Below, in pieces: positions 10,089-22,271 of a stretch of DNA of 64,000 bases. The translations under genes were made by a program, and so were the position numbers. The stretch spans positions 76,256,494-76,320,493 of the forward strand of contig NC_134535.1 in the NCBI RefSeq assembly GCF_050624435.1, read 5' to 3'. How positions within the stretch are numbered: the first letter of the stretch is position 1; every line of letters starts with the position of its first letter. The notes beneath the pieces are model-generated. The model had not been told where the DNA came from and searched no databases. It worked only from the letters and a program-made list of their open reading frames with translations. Origin of the DNA: Tenrec ecaudatus. Lineage: Eukaryota > Chordata > Mammalia > Afrosoricida > Tenrecidae.

Positions 10089-12210
10089 TTGATAAATCAT
10101 TTTTGGGGGGTTTGTACAACTCATCACAATCCATACATCCATCCATTCTGTCAAGCACATTTGTACATTTGTTGCCCTCATCATTCTCAAAATATTTGCT
10201 TTCTATTTGAACCGTTGGTATCAGCTCCTCATTTTCCCCTACCCGCCCCCCCACCCTTCCTCTTTCACGAACCCTTGATAATTTAGAAATTATTATTAAT
10301 TTTCGTCTCCATTCACCCACTTTTCTGTTGTCCATCTCCCAGGGACAGGGCTTTGATGTAGATCCTTATAATCAGTTATCCCTTTCTCCCTCACCTTCCC
10401 CTTACTCTCCTGGTGTCTCTACTCTCATTATTGGTCCTGAGGGGTTTATCTGTCTTGGATTTCCTGTGTTTCCAGCTCTGCAGTGTACATCCTCTGGCCA
10501 AGCTGGATTCATAAGGTAGAATTGGGATCATAATAGTGGGGTGGAAGGAAACATTAAAGAATTAGAGAAAAGTTGTATGTTTCATCAATGCTATTCTGCA
10601 ACCTGACTGCCTTGTCTCCTTCCTGAGACCCTTCTGAAAGAGGATGTCTAGTTGTCTAAATATGGGCTTTAGGTCTCCACTCTGCACTCCCCCTCATTCA
10701 CAATGATATGATTTTTTGTTCTTTGATGCCTGATACCTGATCCACAGACTGGTATGCTTTTTCCATGTAGGCTATGTTGATTCTCAGCTAAATGGCCACT
10801 TGTTTATCTTCAAGCTTTTAAGACCCCAGATGCTATATCTTTTGATAGCAGGGTACCATCAGCTTTCTTCACCACATTTGCTTATGCACATGCATTGTCT
10901 TCAGTGATGATGTTGGGAAGGTGAGCCTTATGGAATGCAGTTTGATAGAGTAAAGTATTCTTGCATTGAGGGAGTTCTTGAGAAGAGGCCCAGTGTCCAT
11001 CTGCTACCTTAATACTAAACCTATGAATATATGCACATAGATCTATTTCCCCATCATCATATATTAATATATTTTACATATGTATATGTCTGTATTTAGA
11101 TCTCTATAAATGCCCTTTGCCTCCCATTTCCTTCCTCTATTTCCTTTTATTTTCCTCTTGTCCTACTATCACGTTCAGCCTTTATTTGGGTTTCAGTAAT
11201 TCCTCGCATTTACATTGCCCTTGATCAAGCCCTACCTACCAGGCCTCCTCCACCCTCCTTGTCATCCATTTTAGATCACTTGTTGTTCCTTTGTCCCTGG
11301 GGTTGTTAACACCCACTTCCTTTCCCCCTGTCTCCCTCTCTCCCATCTGCCCACAGAACCTTTGGTCCTGTTGTTTTCTCCTCCAGATTGGTTATCCCGG
11401 CTATCTTATCTAGATAGACAGGCATAGATAATAACATGCACGCACAAAAAAACAAAACACAAACAAGACAGAGCAAAACAAACCAACAAAAGAACACAAA
11501 ACAACAACAACAACAACAACAACAACAAAAACAGACAAAAAAAGCCTGTAAATCTTCAAGGTCTGTTTGTTGACCTTCAAAAGTGTTTTACAGTCCAGTC
11601 TGATGGAGTGCCACACCTTAGCCCCACAGTCTATTTTTGGTATTCCCTGGGGACTTCATTGCTCTGTTCCATTGATGTTCTGTTGCGTGACCTTAGTGTT
11701 TTGCCTCGGTGTGGTAGGGTCAGATTGGGCACAATGAGGCCAGCCTATCTGTGTTTTGGCTGCTCTGAGCAGGAATATCATCTTCAGGGTTTGGTGGACC
11801 AAGATGTGTTCAACTCTCTCTTCCTCCCCCTTCATTTGCTCCTGTGTTCTCTGATCAGACATGTTCCTCTCCCTGAGCTGTAGCACATAGTTGGGATTGG
11901 GGCCAGCATCTCAGAGCTCTCTATTGGTTTCCTTTTTCATGCCAGTATGTTGCATTCACATCTTGGAGCACTTGGTTGAAGTCTGGTCCCTCTTTCCCTG
12001 TGGAGCTATAAACAATACCCTCCCTTTGGTGGGTTAGTGCCCTGTTCCCCTACTACTCATGTCATTTTCTTTTTGCCTCCCCCTTCTTTTAAGTTGGCTA
12101 CCATTTGTATCCCAGAATTTGGTCTGGCCTCTGCCATACTACCTGAACTTCACCCCAGGAATCTTTGTATACAGTAGCATTCCCCCTATGACCTTTTTGC
12201 ATTTTTAAGT

Positions 12211-15200
12211 TTACCTCAGCAGATTCATATTGTGCTTGCCCTTTTGTGCTTGGCTTACTTCACTTAGCATAATTTCATCCAGTTCTTTTCACGTGGCGAT
12301 GTGCTTCATGCGTTCATCCCTGCTTTTTAGGGATGTGTAGTACTCCATTGTATGTATGTACCCAAGTTTCTAATCCATTCATCTGTTGATGGAAATTGGG
12401 TTGTTTCCAACTCCTTGCAATTGTGAACTGTGCCGTGATGAACATTGGCAGTTGTCTTGCTGTGGATTGTTTCTTGCCTCTTCTGTGTATATACCCCGGA
12501 GGTGGATGGCTGGGTCATGTGGTAGCTCAATTTCCATCTGTTTTAGATATCGCCAAATTGATTTCCACAGTGACTGTACATGCCTACAGGCCCACCAGCA
12601 GTGGATGAGCATTCCTATTTCATCACAGTCCCTCCAACACTTGTTCCTTTCTGATTTTTGAATTGGACTTTCATTGAGGGTGTAGGTGGTATCTCATTGT
12701 TGTTTTAATTTGCATTTCTCTTAGGGCTAGTGATCGGGAACATTTTCTCATATGTTTATTGGCAGAAATTCAGATTTCTGCCCTTGTGAAACTTTTGTTC
12801 AGGTGCTTTGCTCACCTCCTTAGTGGGCAATTAGTTTTTTTTTTTCTTTTTGGAAGCTAGCAGAGTATTGTGGATTTTAGTGATATGGCTTTTATCTCAT
12901 TGCTACAGTGTTTTCCCCAGTTCATTGGTTCTGTCATGACTCTCAGTGAATTCTTTCGATGTACACAGGTGTTTTATTTTCAGTATATCACACTTGTCAA
13001 TTTGTGACTCATCTGTATTTGTGTCCTTCTGTATTTCCAATGGCCTATGCATTCCCTGTGCCAAAGTTCTCAGGTTGGTCCCAATTCCCTCATTGTTGGT
13101 GCTAATATTTTAGGGTTTTAACCTGGAGGTCTGTGACCCACCTTGAGTTTATTCTTGTGCTTAGAGTGAGATAAGGGTCTGGTTTCATTTTTCTGCACGT
13201 AGATATCCATTTTTCCCCCAGCACCACTTGTTAAAGAGGGCATCTGCCTCCCATTTGATATTATTAGAGCCCTTATCAAAGGTCACTTGTCTGCATGCTG
13301 ATGATTTAATTTCTGGGTTTTAAGTTCTTTTCCATTGGTCTGAGTATCTGTCATTATACCAGTACCATGCAGTTTTGACTACTGTGGCTGTATAATATGT
13401 GCTAAAGTCAGGGAAAGCAAGCCCTCCCACTGTGTCATTCTTGAGGAATTCTCTGCTAATCTGGGGTTTCTTCCCTTTCCATGTGAAGTTGGTAATCCAA
13501 TTTTCAATTTCTTTGGAGAAAGATGATAGTAAAAGTATTGGGATTGCATTAAACTTATATAGTACTTTGGGCAGAACTAACATTGTTGCTATATTGAGTC
13601 TTCCAATTCACTAGCATGGGATATTCTTCCATTTGTTGAAGTCACTCTGGGTTTCTTGTAATAGTGTTCTGTAGCTTTCTTCATACAAATCTTTTGTTTT
13701 TTAAGTCAGGTATATCCCTAGATATTTCAATGTGTGTGTGGCTATTGTGAAGGGTACCTTATTTTGGATCTCCTTTTCTGTGGTCTTGTCTGATGTGTAT
13801 AGCGGTCTGATGGACTTCTGTTTGCTGATCTTCGATCCTGGAACACTTCCATATTCCCTCATTGCTTCCAGTCCTCCCCTTGTGGAACTTTTGGGATTTT
13901 CCATATATAAAATCATATCATCTGCAAATAACGATAGTTTCACCGTTTACTTCCCCAGGTGAATACATTTGATGTCTTTTCTTAGCCTTATGCTGTTAGC
14001 TAAAACCTCCAGCATGATATTAAATAAAAGTAGGGATAAGGGACATCCTTGTCTGGTCCCCTTTTACAGTGGGATTGTGTTAGTCTTTTCTCCAGTGACT
14101 ACTACGTTGGCTGTTGGTTTTTTGTATATAGCTTGTATTGTCTTGAGGGATTTTCCTTCCATTTCTATCTTCTCAAGTTTCTTAAACAGGAATTGGTGTT
14201 GGATGTTGTCGAATGCTTTTTCTGCATCTGTTGATATTATCATGTGTTTCTTATAGTTTTTCATATCAATGTGGCAAATGATACTAATGGTCTTTCGTGT
14301 GTTGAACCATCCCTGCATCCCTATTATGAATCCCATTTGGTAATGGTGACTTATTTGTTTTATATACATTTGTATTCTATTGGCCAATATTTTGTTAGGA
14401 ATTTTTGCATTGATGTTCATTAGGGATATTGGTCTATAGTTCTTGATTCTTGTGGGATTCTTGCCTGGTTTTGGTATCAGAGATATACTAGTTTCATAGA
14501 AGGATTTCTGGAGTTTGCTGTCTTTTCCTATGTTCTGGAAGAGTTTGTGTAGGATTGGTGTTAGTTCTTCCCTAAATGCTTGGTAGAATTTTCCAGTTCA
14601 GGGTTTTTTTTGTTTGTTTGTTAGTATTCTATTGCTATGGATCTGTTGAGATTCTTGACATCCTTTGGGGACAGTCTAGAGAGGAATTGTTTTTCCAAGA
14701 ATTTGTCCATGTCTTCCAAGTTGAATTCATTGGAGTACAATCCTTCGTAGTACTATGTAATTATCTTTTTGATTTCATTAGGGTTTGTTGTAATGTCCCC
14801 TCTTTCATCCCTCATCGTTGCTATTGAAATTTGTTCCTTCCTTTATTTGGTTAAGTTTGCCAGCAGTCTGTCAATTGTTTATCCTTTCGAAGAACCAACT
14901 TTATGTCTCCTGTAGCAGCATTATTTTCCCCCTGGATTTCTTATTTTCTTTCTCCTGAATCTCAGCTCTGATGTTTATTTCTTTGCAATTGCTATTAGTA
15001 GAATCTTCCTGTTGACTCTGCTCCAGTTGCTACAATTTTTGTGCCAATATATCAATCATAAGTCTCTCTTCCTTTTTTCATGTGTGCATGTATTGCTAGG
15101 AAACTTCTTCTGATAACTAACATTGCTGTGTCCCATAAGTTTTGTTACATCGTGTTCTCATTCTCATTGCTTTCTAGAAATTTCCTAATTTCATCTCTGA

Positions 15201-15993
15201 TAAGGCAAAGTACACAGTCCTATTGCAATAGAGATTTATTCTTCCTCCAATTGTTTGCTCTTGTTTTCTTCATTTATTATTTTTATTTCTAGCCTTATGG
15301 GACAGTGGTCAGAGAGAGAGGTCTGTATGATATCAATGTGCTTAAATTTATACAGATTTGACTTTTGCCCAAGCATGTGGTCTATATTTGAATATGGGCC
15401 ATGTGAGTTTGAAAAGAGTGTGATTTTTTCGGGTATGTGGATGAAAAGCTCTATAAATATGTAGCAGGTTAAATTGTCTAAATGTAGTGTTTAGATCTCT
15501 AGCCTCTTATTTTGAGTTTCTTTCCCTGTGATCTAACTTTCTCAGAGAATGGTGTACTGAAGTCATCTACTATAATTGCTAAGCCTGTGCTTTCTTTTGT
15601 CATTTTCTGGAGTGTTTGGTGACATATTCAGCGGGGTTTTCATTTGAGGAATATATTTTAAATGCTTAGTGGTTCTTTATCTACTATTCCCTTGAGCATT
15701 ATATAGTCTACCTCCTTATCTCTTTTTATGGTTTGTACTTTAAGGTCGACTTTATTCAAGATTAGGATTGCAACCCCAGCTTTTTTCAAATTGCTGTTTT
15801 CTTGGTATGTTTTTCTCCAACCTTTGATTCTCAGCCTATTTTTGTCTGTAATCTTGAGATTTGTCTCCTGTAGGGAGCAGATTGATGGATTGTGTTTTCT
15901 AAACCAGTCTGCTAGCCTCAGTCTTTTCATCTCTGAGTTCAGTCTACTGATATTCAGGGTTATTATTTCCATCTGTAGACTCTGTGATGTCAT
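12211..15993 (-). pseudogene. L1 ORF2 (endonuclease/reverse transcriptase), disrupted
   Basis: About 1260 codons, close to the 1275 of human L1. The start MTSQSLQMEIITLNISRLNS aligns with the usual APE-like endonuclease N-terminus, including SLQETNL with the catalytic Glu. The RT domain includes NRIQMYIKQ, the DAEKAFD motif and FADDMILY (about 13910-13935). The C-terminal region has HCWWACRHVQSLW, and the ending KHNMNLLR stops at 12211-12213. Several frameshifts and stops are present, for example a Trp to TGA change at 12289-12291 in the IATWKEL motif. Non-functional. Confidence 0.85.
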
Positions 15994-16199
15994 CTTATAC
16001 CTTTTATGTTGGGCGTTTTCCTACCTCCCTTTCTTATCAGTGTGTTGTGTATGTGTGTTTGTGTTGCATTCTTGAATTCTTTCTACACGTAAGCTATCTT
16101 GGGGACTGTTTTCTCTTTGTTGTTCTCTGGGTGGGATTATTCTATGTGGCAGTCTCTTATTTGTGCTTGGTGAGTGCCGTTCTTGTGCCCATATTGGAT

Positions 16200-17110
16200 G
16201 GGCAGGATCTTTTGTAGGGCTGTGTTTCTTTTAACGTATTCTTTGAGTTTTTCCTTGTCTGGGAAGACTCTTATTTCTCAATACTTCTTCATTGATAATT
16301 TGGCTGGCTAGACTTTTCTTGGGTTTGCATTATTTTCCTTCTATTTTTGGAATATGCTACTCTACTTTATCCTCTTCTTCATGGCGCCCACTGATAGGTC
16401 TGAGCATATTTTTATTTGGGAAACTTTATATGTGATTGCTTGTTTTTCCCTAGCTGCTCTAAGGATTTTCTCCTTTCACTCAAAGTTGGATAGTTTGACT
16501 ATTATGTACCTTGGTGACTTCTTCTTGCCATTGAGTCTAGCTGGTGCTCTATCAGTCTCCTGAATGCTTACATGGTTTTCATTCAGTGGGTTGGGGAAGT
16601 TTTCCTCCATGAATACTCTCACTATTTTTGCAGATGACTTCTTTGTTGTGTCTTCCTCCAGTAATCCAATTATTCTGATGTTGTTCCCATTGATAGCATC
16701 TGACATAGCTCTTAGGTTTTCTTCAGTTTCTCTGATGATCTTATTAGATTTTTGTTCACTTTTGTTAAAGTCTGCTTGGCTGTCCTCTTGGTCACTGGTG
16801 TGTTTCTCTGCCTGCTCCAGTCTGTTGGCAAAATCCCTGTGTCTGTTATTGGTTTTTGTTTCCTCATCCCTAAGCTCTTGTATTTCCCATTGGTTTATTG
16901 TGTTTATCTCCTCTATCATTTCATTCTTTTTTTCTGTATTGTTTCCCTTATACGTTGTATGACTCCAAGCAGCATTCTGAAAGTTTCTTTCTGTGGCAGA
17001 TCAATGTCTGCTTCTTCTATGCCCGTCGTTAGGTTTAGGACATCTTCTGACATTGCCTTTTGTTTCTTTTGTTTTTCATTGAAGTTGTTGGGGTTGGTTG
17101 TGGTTTTCAT
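16200..17110 (-). pseudogene. L1 ORF1 (RNA-binding chaperone), disrupted
   Basis: Starts at the ATG ending at 17110 with an Asn/Lys-rich N-terminus. A shift to another frame near 16918 leads into a coiled coil (EEINTINQWEIQEL..., many charged heptads). This is followed by the conserved RRM/CTD region: RIIGLLEED, ENFPNP, RAPARLNGKKKSPRYIIVKL, then beyond a stop near 16476 KILRAAREKQAITYK and GAMK. ORF1p normally trimerises and coats L1 RNA. At least one frameshift and one stop break it. Confidence 0.75.
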
Positions 17111-18087
17111 TGCATTATTTTAGAGGATCCCAGTGCCATTTTGCAGAGAGTAGAAGAGTACTGGGCTTTTTCTGAGATATTCATAGGAATGCTTCTTTGA
17201 ACTGCCTGCAGCTAATTTCACTATGGAATTGGTCTACCGCTTTATCCTCTTGTGGCTTCACTCTTTCCCTAGTTACCAGTATTATGTTATTTGGAGGACG
17301 ACTTCAATAGTCCTCTTAGGAGACTTTGGTTGGGTGGTTGTGCATCCGCGAAGATGGTGTTGCACTGGGTGAGCTCACAAGAAGTTGTGATGGTGTGGCC
17401 CACAGCAGCGTGGGGCATTGTAGAGGATGTGCGGGGGTGCCTGCTGCAATCATTGTGCCACAGAAGGCAGGAAGAAGGTGGGAAGAGTTCCCCAGTCGCA
17501 TGTTATATGCTGCAGAGGGCAGGCGGGCAGAATTTCCCCCAGGAGGATGGTGGGTAGGATATCCCCTGGAACAAGATTGGTGCATTTCCCTAGAGGAAGC
17601 TGGGTGGGCTTTCCCCAGCCTCCAGTTATGCTGCAGAGGGTGGTGCTCTCCAAGCTGGGTGGAGGACAGGTGTAAATTTCCTAGGCTAAGTGGAGTGGCC
17701 TGGAAGTTGGAAGTGGTTTGTAAGATAAGTAGGAAGAGAAAAAGAGGGGAAAAAAGGAAGGAAAAAACAGCCTGCTGAGACGGTGGTGGGAAAAGGAGAA
17801 GAGAGGGAAACAAAAGGAATATTTCTGATCCCTGAGCTCTGACCAAAGGGCTGGAGGGGTTCAAATCCTGCCCTGAGGTGGCAAAAAGCTGTGGCTGTTT
17901 TGAGATAAAGCCCTTGGGCTTGCTTCAAATGATACAGGCTTTGGTTGAGACAGTGGCAGGGCTAAGGTTTGATGCTATCCAGCCTCTACTGTGATAGACC
18001 CAAAGCCCCTGGCTCCTCAAAACCTAGTGGATCTGTGCCTACTTGTCTTTATGATGCTCCTCTTGTGACCTGGCAATGTGGAATTTC

Positions 18088-18358
18088 CCTATGATATGTG
18101 TTACTCAGTCGTCATCTAGACAGAAGTCAATCTTGATGAAATGATTTTTAAGATGTGCAAATAATTGAATGACATATGGATCATGGGCCTTACACAGGTA
18201 TGCCCATGTCAGTAACTCTCTTGCGCTGATTTCTGCAGAGTGCCTATGATATGTGTTACTCGGTCGCCATCTAGACAGAAGTCAATCTTGATGAAATGAT
18301 TTTTAAGATGTCAAATAATTGAATGACATATGGATCATGGGCCTTACACAGGTATGCC
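18088..18358. repeat. 155-bp tandem duplication across the L1 5' junction
   Basis: 18088-18204 and 18243-18358 are near-identical (one G/A pair of differences, one base missing), with a 38-base segment between them. Each copy contains the L1 target-site sequence and the last bases of the L1 5' end. The duplication therefore arose after the L1 landed. The target site appears three times in all (10069, 18130, 18285). Confidence 0.85.
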
Positions 18359-18359
18359 A

Positions 18360-19960
18360 TTCAATGCTTGGGAGACTGGATTAAATGTTGCATGACTTGA
18401 TAACAGATACCTGTCTTTGTCTTTATGTTTATCCTTATAGTATTGGTCTCATACAATGTTTGTCCTTTTGTGATTGATTAACTTCACTCAACATAAAGGT
18501 TTCTAAGTCCACCCATGAGGTGCTTGGTGCTTTCATCACAGTGTTTTAGGTATGTGTAGTATTACATGATAAAGGAGACGGGCAGTTAAAAAGAGGAAGA
18601 TTCTGGATTGAGTCAGTGACTGCAACAATGTGTTTGAACATAAAAAATTATGAGACTGTCTCAGGATGGGGCGGTGTTTCATTCTTTGTACGCAGGATCA
18701 CTGTGAGTAACAACTGACTTAATGGCACCTGAAAACAAATATTTCATTGTGTGCATGTGTCAGAGTTTCTTTATCCATTCTTCTACTTATGGGTATTTGG
18801 ACTATTTCCAGATTGCTGTTACTTTAAACTATGCTGAGATGAACATGGGGGAATATTATTTGTTCGTATTGTGTATCTTATTTCTTTGGCATATATATAT
18901 ATTTATATATTACTAGATCATATCAGAATTCCCAGTTGTTTTAGGTAGCACAATATTGCTTTCCACAATGATTGTACATTTACAAACCCATTAGCAATGC
19001 ATAAAAGGTCTCGTCTCTTTACATCTTCTCCAGCATTTGTTGTTTTCAATCGAGATATTGTTGTGAGTGTAAGGTGATATCTCATCTTTGTTTTGTTTTG
19101 CATCTCCCAGATAGCTAGTGATTGTGAGCATTTTTTCATGTGTTTGCAGTCATTTCAGTGTCATTTTTGGTTCATGGCTTTTTCCCACTTTGAAATTGTA
19201 TTATTTGTTTATTTTTTTATGCAGGTATTGCAGAATTCTGTAAATTTTAGAAATTAATCTTTTGTCCATTATGTGTTAAAGATGTTTTGCCCTGTCTGTG
19301 GACTCTTTTTTTACTCTTTGGATGCACACAAATTTCTTATTTTTAGTAACCCACGGTCATCTATTTTGTTTTGTACCATCTGTGCTTCCTTTATTATATT
19401 TGGTAGTATGTTTATGCCCTGCATGAGGGCACTTAAATTTGTCCCTGTTTTCTCATTGATAATCTGTATAGTTCTGAGATTTACGTTTAGGACTCTGATC
19501 CAGCTTGAGATAATTTTTGTACATGGGGGCTGGGGGTGGGAATAGATCCTGTTTAATTCTTCTTGAGATTGTAATTCAATTCTGAAAATATCAATTGTTG
19601 AAAATGCTGTCTGTTTCCCACGTAATGTATTTTTACCCTTTTTGAATATTAGTTGCCTGTGAGTGAATGGAATTATTTCTGAGTTTTCTATTTTGTTCTA
19701 TTGGTCTATGTATCTGTCAGTGTACCAATATCAGACTTTTTAAACTACTGTGTTTATGTAATACATTTTTAACTTGGGTAGTGCAAGTCTTCCTACACGT
19801 TTCTTCTAAGGAGTTGTTTGCTTGTACTGGGCCTCTTTCATATTCATATAAAGTTGGTAATTAATTTTTCCATTTATTCAAAGAATAAAGCTGACATTTG
19901 GATTGGAATTGTATTGTATGTATAAATTACTTTGACATTTTCACAGTGTTAAGTGCAAGC
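18360..19960 (-). mobile_element. Old L1 fragment (ORF2 end)
   Basis: The minus strand carries the L1 ORF2 C-terminal region: 'ttaacttcactcaacataaag' (end of ORF2), 'tatccattcttctacttatggg', 'aatgcataaaaggtct', 'gtgtttgcagtcatt', and an RT/thumb region to about 19950. Far more decayed than the L1 next to it. An RTE 3' end (18585-18736) is inserted in it. Confidence 0.7.
18585..18736 (+). mobile_element. RTE LINE 3' end
   Basis: Shows the usual RTE terminal sequence in order: aaaaagaggaag, ttgagtcagtgactgcaac, gttcattctttgtacgcagg-like, 'gatcactgtgagta', 'ttaatggcacctga'. The tail is the part shared with AfroSINEs. Confidence 0.65.
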
Positions 19961-21610
19961 ACCTAGAATTAGAAAACTGAAAGGAAGAACACATTCAGTA
20001 CATGTAAAACTGAAAGAACTCAAGAAAAAAATTCAAGCCTTCAATTTCAATTTTGGAAGATTCTCTAGGCAAAATATTGAATGATGTAGGAAGCATCAGG
20101 ATACCATGGAAAGAATACATAAAATCACTGTACCAGAAAGAACCAGTCAATAGTCCACCGCTTCAGGAAGTAGCATATGAGCAAGAACCAATACTGCTGA
20201 AGGAAGAAGTTCAAACTGCACTGAATGCATTAGACAAAAGCAAGGCTCCAGGAATTGATGGAATACCCATTGAAAGGTTTCAGAAAGCTGAAGAAGCCCT
20301 GAAAGCACTCATTCATTTATATCAGGAAATTTGGAAGATAGCTACCTGGTCAATTGACTGGAAAAGATGCATATTTGTCCCCAAAAAGATGATGATAGAA
20401 TGCAATCCTTGATGTTCTTGAGAAAACGCTCAAGTAGAATTTTGCTTAAATTCATCCAACAACGGTTGTAGTAACACATTGACAGAGAACTGCCAGAAGT
20501 GCAGGCCAGCTACAGAAGAAGAAATGGAACAAAGGATATCTATTGCTGATGTCAGATGGATTTTGACTCAATGCAGATAATACCAGAAAGATATGTATTG
20601 GTATTTAATTGACTATGAAAAGGTGTTTGATTTGGTAGACGATAATAAACTGTAGATAACCTTGAGAAGAATAGAACATGCTCTTTACACGGACCAAGAA
20701 GCAGTTGTGAGAACAGAACAAAGGTATTCTGCATGGTTAAAAATCAGGAAATGTGTGTTAGGATTGTATCGAGTCAGCATACTTGTTCAATCTATATGCT
20801 GAGAAGCTGGATTATATGATATCAGGATTGGAGGAAAACTTATTAACCTTCTGTATGCAGATGACATAACGTTGCTTGCTGAAAGGCAGGAGGAATTGAA
20901 GCACTTGCTGATGATAATAAAGAATAATAGTCTTCAATACAAGCTACAACTAAATGTAAAGAAGACCAAAATCCTCACAACTGAACCAATAGGTAACACA
21001 TGATAAATTAAGAAAAAAAAAGTTGAAGTTATCAAGGATTTTTTCTTACTTTGATCCACAAACAATGCTCATGGTAACAGCAGTCAAGAGATCCAAAGAC
21101 ATATTGCATTAGGTAAATCTGCTGACAAGACCTCTTTAGAGTATTGAAGAGCAAGGCTATTACTTTGAGGACTAAGGTGCACCTGGCCCAAGCCATGGCA
21201 CTCTCCATTGCATCATCTGCATGTGAAAGTTGGACAACGAATAAGGAAGACAGTAGAAGAACTGATGCGGTTCAATTGTGCTGCTGGAGAAGAATTAAAA
21301 GCACCGTGGACTGCTAAAAGGACAAACCTGTCTGTATTTGGAAGAAGGCCAGAATGCTCCTTAGAGGCAAGGATGACATACTTTGGAAATAATGTCAGTT
21401 CAGACCAATCCCTGGAGAAGGACACCCCATTTGCTAAGGTGGAAGGGTTAAAAAAAGAGGAAAGCCTTTGACAAGCTAAAAGGACACAGTGGCTGCATGA
21501 ATGGGCTCAGGCATAAGGACCATTGTGAGAATAATGCAGGTGTTTCATTCTGTTTTGCAAAGGGTCACTATGGATTGGGTCTGACTCAATGGCATCTAAC
21601 AACAAGTAAA
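19960..21610 (+). mobile_element. RTE-type (BovB/RTE1-like) LINE, RT region to 3' end
   Basis: Encodes a decayed RTE-clade reverse transcriptase. Positions 20053-20412 read through the fingers region with EVQTALNALDKSKAPGIDGI; LYADDITLLAER (20851-20886) is the catalytic YADD block; LQLNVKKTKIL follows. The connection and C-terminal part (21180-21470) ends with DQSLEKDTPFAKVEG, and the tail 'gggtcactatggattgggtctgactcaatggcatctaacaacaa' (part) lies at about 21563-21605. The endonuclease half is missing. Several stops and frameshifts. Confidence 0.8.
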
Positions 21611-22238
21611 GATCATTTTAGATGCAAAGACTTATCTAGTCATTTGAAGTTATATTGCTCATCTAAAAATATCATCAAAGACAAGACAAAAAAGAAAAAA
21701 AACACTTATTGACAAAGTCTCCATTACAAAAGTGGAGCTGAAAGTAAAGTGAGGAAATAAAAAAGGAGAATGGCAGAACACAATTACCACAAGTACTGTA
21801 AGTGCTCCAGCCAGCTGTGATCTACCTGAGACTCATGGAGTAACTCCTGATGACTCAAGATTGGGTCTTGAGGGAAAAGGAGAGGGACTTGAGACACAGA
21901 AGACCCTCCCAAGGATCTCTACTCACCAGTGTTTATTGTTACACCAAAGGAAAAAAGTTCACACAATTTCAAGTGCAGAGATAATATTAGGGCACAATGA
22001 CTTCAGGCTCAAGATGATTTCATGATTCATAATTAACATAATTAACAAACATTAAAAAATGTATGTGAGCACATTTTCACCTGATGATTTTTTTTGTCAT
22101 CACAAGGAATCTCCTTATCTCTTATCATTTGCACCAACTTCCTGGATCATGCAAACAGTTAAGCACTTAAGGTTTTCTCAGTCTTTGCATCTTTCCTTTC
22201 TGCTACATGCTAACTTCTTATGTCAATTTCTCTTTTAG
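21611..22238 (+). other. Last intron, 3' part, of OR gene 1
   Basis: No coding content. It corresponds to the short intron upstream of the other two OR coding exons and ends in a pyrimidine-rich acceptor 'tttctcttttag' at 22227-22238. Confidence 0.5.
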
Positions 22239-22271
22239 GTCCAATTATTCTTGACTTGACATGAGGAAATA
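22239..22271 (+). promoter_or_regulatory. 3' splice site and 5' UTR stub of OR gene 1
   Basis: The acceptor ending at 22238 is matched by acceptors ending at 41995 and 62337, each 28-33 bases before the start codon. The stub contains an upstream ATG at 22261 whose three-codon frame (ATG AGG AAA TAA) ends in a stop that overlaps the receptor start as TAATG. Confidence 0.6.

Larger units (their letters stand above)
10089..18129 (-). mobile_element. Nearly full-length L1 LINE
   Basis: Minus-strand L1 of about 8.04 kb bounded by a 20-base target-site duplication. In element order it has a 5' UTR of about 1 kb (18129-17111, comparatively GC-rich), ORF1 (17110 to about 16200), ORF2 (15993-12211) and a long 3' UTR of about 2.1 kb (12210-10089). 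The 3' UTR includes a (GTT)n-type A/C tract at 11443-11535, and the end is followed by a short poly(A). Both ORFs are interrupted, so it is not active. The excellent target-site duplication and complete length indicate a fairly recent insertion, in the last intron of OR gene 1 and opposite to it. Confidence 0.88.

Noticed and set aside
11443-11535. A/C-rich tract as an independent microsatellite insertion
   Set aside because: It lies within the 3' UTR of the 8-kb L1 and is likely part of the element.
15728-16962. Plus-strand frames of 115-132 codons rich in Leu/Phe/Ser
   Set aside because: Antisense shadows of L1 ORF1 and ORF2.
17316-17864. 182-codon open frame on the minus strand and overlapping plus-strand frames
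   Set aside because: Lies in the GC-rich 5' UTR of the 8-kb L1; Pro/Ser-rich low-complexity composition, no domain. Not a host gene.
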